Assembly (NCBI GenBank): GCA_018333775.1
Contig: JAGXSO010000134.1
Location: 1-14,621, forward strand
Source of the DNA: Truepera sp.
GTDB lineage: Bacteria > Deinococcota > Deinococci > Deinococcales > Trueperaceae
Reading direction: 5' to 3'
Length of the DNA stretch: 14,621 bases
Made by a program: the position numbers and the translations under genes
In this document: positions 11,345 to 14,621 of the stretch, one piece after another
Layout: each line of letters starts with the position of its first letter
Position numbering within the stretch: the stretch's first letter is position 1
The notes under the pieces: generated by a model
Database searches by the model: none
Told to the model about the DNA's origin: nothing
Seen by the model: only the letters and a program-made list of their open reading frames with translations

Positions 11345-11697
11345 GCAGACCCGGCGGGGAGCAAAACCCCCTCCCACACCCTCCCCCTGCCTATGGGGGA
11401 GGGCCGGGGTGGGGGTTAAGGGGGTTAGGGGGGTGTGGCTTGCCAAAGCGGTGCGCCAGCGCACCCTACTGCTGAGGGACGAAGTGCTCGCCACGAAGCG
11501 GCTAGTGGCATGTGGCTAGTGGCTAGTGGGAAGTGGTTTGTGGGAGGTGGGCGTGCGGGGAGCAAAGCCCCCTCCCACACCCTCCCCCTGGCTATGGGGG
11601 AGGGCCGGGGTGGGGGTTAAGGGGGTTAGGGGGGTGTGGCTTGCCAAAGCGGTGCGCCAGCGCACCCTACTGCTGAGGGACGAAGTGCTCGCCACGT
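11345..11697 (+). repeat. Tandem array of the composite repeat (period about 201 bp)
   Basis: The order C/G hairpin, ttaagggg, ccaaagcggtgcgccagcgc, tgctgagggacgaagtgctc and ggctagtggcatgtggctag is seen twice. Hairpins start at 11367 and 11568. The unit shows the full modular order that other gaps carry only in part. It fuses with duplication copy B from 11627. Confidence 0.85.
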
Positions 11698-11720
11698 CAC
11701 CCATCAGCGGTAGGGGGTGC

Positions 11721-11765
11721 TATAGTTATTTTGAGCGTATGTCGAAAGTAGCCGCCAAGGAGTAG
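11721..11765 (+). promoter_or_regulatory. hicB promoter with 8-codon leader ORF (copy B)
   Basis: TATAGT (11721-11726), then ATG at 11739 opening MSKVAAKE with a stop one base before hicB. AAGGAG (11757-11762) is the hicB ribosome site. It differs from copy A at only two bases (gttatg/gttatt and ttg/tcg). Confidence 0.4.
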
Positions 11766-11766
11766 C

Positions 11767-11961
11767 ATGAAACTCACAGTCATCATCCACGACGCCGAAG
11801 AAGGCGGTTACTGGGCCGAAGTTCCGGCCATCCCCGGCTGCGCCACGCAGGGAGATACCTACGAGGAGCTACTGGCTAACCTCTACGAAGCCGTCGAAGC
11901 CTGCCTGTCAGTCGAGCTCGAGCCTACCCAAGCGGGTCGAGTGCTCGAGCTGGTGGTGTGA
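11767..11961 (+). CDS. hicB: HicB-family antitoxin (copy B)
   Basis: It encodes the same 64 residues as the gene at 10503, from a DNA copy with two silent changes. The family pattern (GGYWAEVPAIPGC, TQGDTYEELLANLYEAVEAC) and the GTGA overlap with a hicA stub are the same. Two identical orphan antitoxins 1264 bp apart, with a toxin operon of another family between them, point to a recent duplication mediated by the flanking direct repeats. No copy-specific toxin exists. Confidence 0.9.
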   Translation: MKLTVIIHDAEEGGYWAEVPAIPGCATQGDTYEELLANLYEAVEACLSVELEPTQAGRVLELVV

Positions 11962-11997
11962 CGGCCCTTTCCGGCAAAGAGTTCGCCCGGGTGCTTC
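11958..11997 (+). pseudogene. hicA stub (copy B)
   Basis: Same as the stub at 10694: VTALSGKEFARVLR and then the repeat from 11998 onward. Since both copies break at the same base, the truncation preceded the duplication. Confidence 0.75.
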
Positions 11998-12180
11998 GCG
12001 GAGCCTGCGCTGAGGGACGAGGTGCTCGCCACGAAGCGGCTAGTGGCATGTGGCTAGTGGCTAGTGGGAAGTGGTTTGTGGGAGGTGGGCGTGCGGGGAG
12101 CAATCCCCCCTCCCACACCCTCCCCCTGGCTATGGGGGAGGGCCGGGGTGGGGGTTAAGGGGGGTTGGGGGGATCTGGGG
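11998..12180 (+). repeat. Mosaic intergenic repeat unit
   Basis: gcggagcctgcgctgaggga (11998-12017), ggctagtggcatgtggctag heptads, C/G hairpin (12105-12154), and ggttaaggggggttgggggg (12153-12172). It ends the TA archipelago before the pilin genes. Bases 12181-12216 contain nothing recognisable. Confidence 0.8.
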
Positions 12181-12216
12181 ACCGGGCGCGTACTGCACTG
12201 TTAGAACAAAGCTCAT

Positions 12217-12573
12217 TCAGGGCGTGCTTATTAACTGAACTGAGGTGCCAATCGAAACTCCGTAGGTGCTGCGACCCAGTTCGTGCCGCGCTTCATAACG
12301 GAAGCTATCCGGCTCGACCTCACGAACAGTAAAAACCACCCCGCCACAGGCGTTGATGGTGGCCGGGTCGAAGTCTACGTATTCGAAAGGATAACTGGCC
12401 GCGATAGCGTGCTGCCTGGCCGAGACCTCTTTCAGGCAAGTTTGGGTTGCCGTGTCGAAGCTCCTAGCGCGCGCAGTCAAGAGATTGGGAATGAGAACTG
12501 CTGCCAGTATCCCGATAATGGCAATAACGATCAGCAGCTCAATCAGGGTAAAGCCGCTGGCTGAGTACCTCAT
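12217..12573 (-). CDS. Type IV pilin-like protein (second)
   Basis: From the ATG at 12573 this is a 118-aa prepilin: a short leader MRYSASG, then the processing site before FTLIELLIVIAIIGILAAV, and LIPNLLTARARSF. PilD would cut after Gly7 and methylate Phe. The Glu five residues after the cut is present (FTLIE). The C-terminal globular part has two cysteines (QTCLKE and INACGG), likely a disulfide. The helix with AAVLIPNLL is typical of Thermus and Deinococcus pilins. The long in-frame extension from 12753 would overlap the first pilin and was rejected. No strong ribosome site is present (only AGGGG). Likely a pilus subunit at the cell envelope, paralogous to the upstream one. Confidence 0.85.
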   Translation of the reverse strand: MRYSASGFTLIELLIVIAIIGILAAVLIPNLLTARARSFDTATQTCLKEVSARQHAIAASYPFEYVDFDPATINACGGVVFTVREVEPDSFRYEARHELGRSTYGVSIGTSVQLISTP

Positions 12574-12587
12574 GGGAGCCCCTATAA

Positions 12588-12619
12588 AAGGGCTGTCCAG
12601 GTTGCCCCGGACAGCCTTT
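12588..12619 (-). terminator. Hairpin between the two pilin genes
   Basis: GGCTGTCC (12591-12598) and GGACAGCC (12609-12616) form an 8-bp stem with a 10-nt loop, extendable by a G-T and two A-T pairs. On the minus strand it is followed by CTTTTAT, a weak U-tract. It may be a leaky terminator or an mRNA stability hairpin setting the ratio of the two pilins. It lies only 15 nt upstream of the second pilin ATG. Confidence 0.5.
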
Positions 12620-12634
12620 GCTTCTTTTTGAAGC

Positions 12635-13042
12635 TTATGGTGCAGGCGGTACGGCTGGCAAAGCTCCGCCTCTAGCCGCGATACGAACAACACCGGTGCC
12701 AGCCGCAACTTGGTATACACTTTGGCCGCTAGTGTGAAAACCACGGTACACAAAATGGTTGGCTGCCTGCCTATCCCATGTCACGGTGACGTTTTCGCAC
12801 GCCGGTATGTCAGCAAGCGTCGTGGCGCCGAAAGCCGCAGTCCCATGCGGGTATTCGAATGGGCTATCAGTACGCACAACTTCTGCTCTCGTCGCCAGTT
12901 CCCTCAAGCAGGTCTGAGCGGCGGTGTCGAACGCACGAGCGCGGGCGTTTAGCAGGTTGGGAATCAACACTGCCGCCAGGATGCCGATGATCGCAATCAC
13001 GATCAGCAGCTCGATCAGGGTGAAGCCTTTGGACTTACGCAT
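12635..13042 (-). CDS. Type IV pilin-like protein (first)
   Basis: The 135-aa prepilin starts MRKSKG, then FTLIELLIVIAIIGILAAVL and IPNLLNARARAFDTAAQ. A short positively charged leader ending in Gly precedes Phe with Glu at +5, so PilD cleavage and N-methylation are expected. Two cysteines (QTCLREL and IPACENV) suggest the same disulfide as in the second pilin. The C-terminus is Ala/Pro-rich (GGALPAVPPAP). AGGGAG 6 nt upstream is the ribosome site. Length and helix resemble PilA4-type pilins of Thermus, involved in adhesion, twitching and DNA uptake. The role here is inferred. Confidence 0.88.
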   Translation of the reverse strand: MRKSKGFTLIELLIVIAIIGILAAVLIPNLLNARARAFDTAAQTCLRELATRAEVVRTDSPFEYPHGTAAFGATTLADIPACENVTVTWDRQAANHFVYRGFHTSGQSVYQVAAGTGVVRIAARGGALPAVPPAP

Positions 13043-13060
13043 AACTGCTCCCTTTTGAAC

Positions 13061-13091
13061 GTTCGGATAATAGATTTATAACAGCCGAACG
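13061..13091 (-). promoter_or_regulatory. Inverted repeat around a TATTAT box upstream of the first pilin
   Basis: GTTCGG (13061-13066) and CCGAAC (13086-13091) flank AT-rich DNA containing TATTAT (minus strand, near 13067-13072). This could be a promoter with an operator for the pilin operon, or a hairpin in the leader if transcription starts further upstream. Confidence 0.3.
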
Positions 13092-13119
13092 CTCGGTAAA
13101 AGTGCAGCGGGCGCCCGGA

Positions 13120-13141
13120 GGGGGTTGGGGGGGAGGGGGGG
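13120..13141 (+). other. Long G-run with quadruplex potential upstream of the pilins
   Basis: Runs of 5, 7 and 7 guanines, separated by TT and A, lie about 80 bp upstream of the first pilin start. GCGGGC at about 13108 and GCCCGC at about 13143 flank it as possible stem arms. The runs offer four or more G-tracts. Confidence 0.6.
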
Positions 13142-13158
13142 TGCCCGCTTCAAGTGTC

Positions 13159-13192
13159 AGTATAGGCAGCAACTCTTACAAGTTTCTTACAA
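13159..13192 (-). promoter_or_regulatory. Putative activator-dependent promoter with 11-bp direct repeats
   Basis: On the minus strand TTGTAAG occurs twice at 11-bp spacing (13186-13192 and 13175-13181), followed after 10 bp by TATACT (13159-13164). A pair of 11-bp-spaced half sites in place of a -35 is the layout of OmpR/PhoB-type response-regulator promoters. It lies about 120 bp upstream of the first pilin ATG. Confidence 0.4.
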
Positions 13193-13244
13193 ATATCTCA
13201 CACTGGGCGGGTTGGGGGCGGATGTGAGAAAGTTCATAAAAGGC

Positions 13245-13765
13245 GGGTTGTGGTGTGTGGGAAGTGGTTTGTGGGAAGTGGGCGTGCGGGGAGCAATCCC
13301 CCCTCCCACACCCTCCCCCTGCCTATGGGGGAGGGCCGGGGTGGGGGTGGAAGGGGGGTTGTAGGGGGGTGTGGCTTGCCAAAGCGGTGCGCCAGCGCAC
13401 CCTACTGCTGAGGGACGAAGTGCTCGCCACGAAGCGGCTAGTGGTTTGTGGTTTGTGGGAGGTGGGCGTGCGGGAAGCGGCGTTTGCGAGGTTGCTTCGT
13501 CGCGCTGGCGCGCTCCAAGGCTTGCCTCCGGCTGCGCCCGACTTCATGAACGCAACGACAGCGTTTTGTCATCGCGCCTGTCCCGAGCGCAGCGTGGGGA
13601 ACTGCCGCAGGCGCCGTGGCGACCCGTTCGACAGGCTCAGGGCAAGCCTCGGGAAGGGCGCTTGCGGGAAACGGTTGTCATCGGGGTTGCTTCGTCGCGC
13701 TGGCGCGCTCCAAGGCTTGCCTCCGGCTGCGCCCGATTTCATGAACGCAACGACAAGCAATGGGG
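13245..13765 (+). repeat. Large mosaic repeat block upstream of the pilins
   Basis: Order: gaagtggtttgtgggaagtg (13261-13280), C/G hairpin (13298-13348), ccaaagcggtgcgccagcgc (about 13379-13398), tgctgagggacgaagtgctc, heptads, then gttgcttcgtcgcgctggcg...gaacgcaacgaca (13491-13560). The 104-bp module follows at 13565-13668. A second copy of the 70-bp module lies at 13686-13755, one base different at an offset of 195 bp. No gene is visible in the 720 bp between the first pilin and the AbrB-VapC locus. Open frames there are repeat-derived. Confidence 0.85.
13565..13668 (+). repeat. 104-bp direct repeat, left of the AbrB-VapC locus
   Basis: It matches 14489-14592 at an offset of 924 bp with one mismatch (13660). 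Key parts are cctgtcccgagcgcagcgtg and cgttcgacaggctcagggca. Confidence 0.9.
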
Positions 13766-13768
13766 CTC

Positions 13769-14167
13769 TCAACGAATAACCTCTACCTGCACCTCGCCAG
13801 CTAGCCGCTCCCACACCTGGTCGGCGGTCAGCGCCACTAATCCCAGCCGCTTGGCCAGGCCCAAGCAAGCCCGGTCTGCCAGCGAGAGGCCGAGCGGTTG
13901 GGTATAGGCTCTGAGGCGCGCTACGGCCAGAGCATCCTCTTCGGTGAAGGGGACCACCACTACCGCGCCCCCAAGGAGCCCTCGAGCCACCATCGTGGCC
14001 TGGGCCTCCTGCGGATCCTCCCCCAGATCAGCCAGCTTGCTCAAGACTTCGGCCAGGTTAACCGCGCTAAGCTGAGCGCCTCGCTCCAAGACTGCCTCTA
14101 CCCGCTCAGCCCCCGGCTCGTCGCGCAGCAAGGCCAACAGGGCCGAAGCGTCCAGCACCGCGCTCAT
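13769..14167 (-). CDS. VapC PIN-domain toxin (right locus)
   Basis: The 132-aa protein is a complete PIN domain: MSAVLDASALLALLRDEPGA (D6), SAVNLAEVLSKL (E40), LGLSLADRACLGLAKR (D98) and VALTADQVW (D116). All four acidic residues are present. It belongs to the group often paired with AbrB-type antitoxins (the SLADRACLALA pattern). The ATG at 14167 overlaps the antitoxin stop (ATGA). The gene is complete and lies in a unit bounded by 104-bp direct repeats. Confidence 0.88.
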   Translation of the reverse strand: MSAVLDASALLALLRDEPGAERVEAVLERGAQLSAVNLAEVLSKLADLGEDPQEAQATMVARGLLGGAVVVVPFTEEDALAVARLRAYTQPLGLSLADRACLGLAKRLGLVALTADQVWERLAGEVQVEVIR

Positions 14168-14430
14168 TCGCGCTGCGCCGCTTCACGGCGCTCTTGGATC
14201 AGCTCCTCGCTTAAGAGGCGCTCAGGAGAGCGCTGGGCGAAGAGCCCGCGCAGCTCGCTGGCTACCTGCCGGGCCGCTTTGAGCTTGAGCGCTCCGTCCG
14301 GCTCTACGGTAAGCAGCAGCCGGTCGCCCGGCGAGAGGCTGAGCGCCCGGCGCACCGCAGCGGGCAGAATCAGGCGCCCCTTGACCCCGATCTGAACGGT
14401 GTAGTGACCTTGGCTTGGTGGGTGCCCCAT
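14164..14430 (-). CDS. AbrB/MazE-type antitoxin of the right VapC
   Basis: From the ATG at 14430 the product is 88 aa with the swapped-hairpin AbrB fold: YTVQIGVKGRLILPAAVRRA, LSLSPGDRLLLTVEPDG and LKLKAARQVASELRGL. These match the '...G.v.iPk.vR..lgl..Gd.l...v..g.i.L' pattern. A basic or charged tail (SEELIQERREAAQRE) follows, likely the toxin-binding segment. The ATG was chosen over a longer in-frame reading from 14475 because TACACT lies exactly 7 nt before it. The stop overlaps the VapC start. Confidence 0.85.
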   Translation of the reverse strand: MGHPPSQGHYTVQIGVKGRLILPAAVRRALSLSPGDRLLLTVEPDGALKLKAARQVASELRGLFAQRSPERLLSEELIQERREAAQRE

Positions 14431-14437
14431 AGCTAGC

Positions 14438-14467
14438 AGTGTACACCGAGCGCTGATGTGACACCAA
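14438..14467 (-). promoter_or_regulatory. Promoter for the leaderless AbrB-VapC mRNA
   Basis: On the minus strand TTGGTG (14462-14467), 18 bp, TACACT (14438-14443), then 7 nt to the ATG at 14430. This is the best-formed promoter among the leaderless TA operons here. Confidence 0.6.
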
Positions 14468-14488
14468 ATATACAACTAATCGGCCCGC

Positions 14489-14621
14489 TTTGTCATCGCG
14501 CCTGTCCCGAGCGCAGCGTGGGGAACTGCCGCAGGCGCCGTGGCGACCCGTTCGACAGGCTCAGGGCAAGCCTCGGGAAGGGCACTTGCGGGGAGCGGCG
14601 TTGTCGAGGTTGCTTCGTCGC
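14489..14621 (+). repeat. 104-bp direct repeat, right copy, continuing off the edge
   Basis: It matches 13565-13668 to 14592, and then continues through gagcggcgttgtcgaggttgcttcgtcgc at the window end, resembling 13675-13700. The repeat probably runs on into the next island gap. Confidence 0.85.

Larger units (their letters stand above)
11627..12096 (+). repeat. 470-bp duplication, copy B
   Basis: Second copy of 10363-10832 (see there). It ends with the same hicA stub and heptad module, and then continues into a C/G hairpin that copy A lacks. Confidence 0.9.

Noticed and set aside
12217..12753. Long 178-aa reading of the second pilin
   Set aside because: The extra 60 residues overlap the first pilin and lack signal features. 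The short prepilin leader begins at 12573.
13255..13907. Two overlapping 174-178 codon plus-strand frames
   Set aside because: Almost wholly within the repeat block and antisense to VapC. The repeated residues come from the DNA repeats.
3497..14621. A chromosomal integron with attC-bounded TA cassettes
   Set aside because: Loci lie on both strands with their own promoters, no integrase is seen, and the modules lack the attC R'/R'' pattern I would expect. Not fully excluded without a search.
1..14621. tRNA, rRNA or riboswitch genes
   Set aside because: No cloverleaf, rRNA core or aptamer pattern was recognised on either strand by eye. A covariance-model search would be decisive.

Overview
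The window looks like part of a Deinococcota chromosome (Deinococcus-Thermus group, perhaps a Trueperaceae- or Meiothermus-like lineage). Three things point there: two type IV pilins with the AAVLIPNLL helix typical of Thermus PilA4 relatives, a menaquinone (UbiE/MenG) gene, and many start codons lying only 6-7 bases after a TANNNT box, the leaderless arrangement common in Deinococcus. The phylum is inferred from protein and promoter style, not from a marker gene.

Left part (1-3490), all on the minus strand. In transcription order: demethylmenaquinone methyltransferase, an unrecognised 195-aa protein, and a short GidA-like FAD protein, all tightly coupled. A BrnT-type toxin with its antitoxin follows, then the 5' end of sucA (2-oxoglutarate dehydrogenase E1), cut by the window edge.

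Middle part (3490-12180): a dense archipelago of small two-gene toxin-antitoxin (TA) loci on both strands. In order: vapBC, hicBA, a TumE-type pair, a decayed PIN pair, DUF433-DUF5615, DUF433 with a beheaded DUF5615, AbrB with a C-terminally truncated PIN, a 57-aa antitoxin with PIN, a second BrnT with a CopG-type antitoxin, hicB with a hicA stub, a RelE-type pair, and a near-identical second copy of hicB with a hicA stub. Almost every gap is filled with the same GC-rich modular repeats, nearly all in one orientation. No transposase, integrase or recombinase gene is visible.

Right part (12180-14621): two tandem type IV pilin genes on the minus strand with a putative activator-type promoter and a long G-run upstream. 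Then 700 bp of repeats, an AbrB-VapC locus flanked by 104-bp direct repeats, and a final repeat running off the edge.

The window thus carries 14 recognisable TA loci, counting brnT next to sucA. Five of them have a shortened or beheaded toxin, while the antitoxin reading frame remains. The co-oriented repeats offer direct-repeat substrates for deletion and duplication, which would explain the duplicated hicB, the toxin stubs and the fused junction near 8000.
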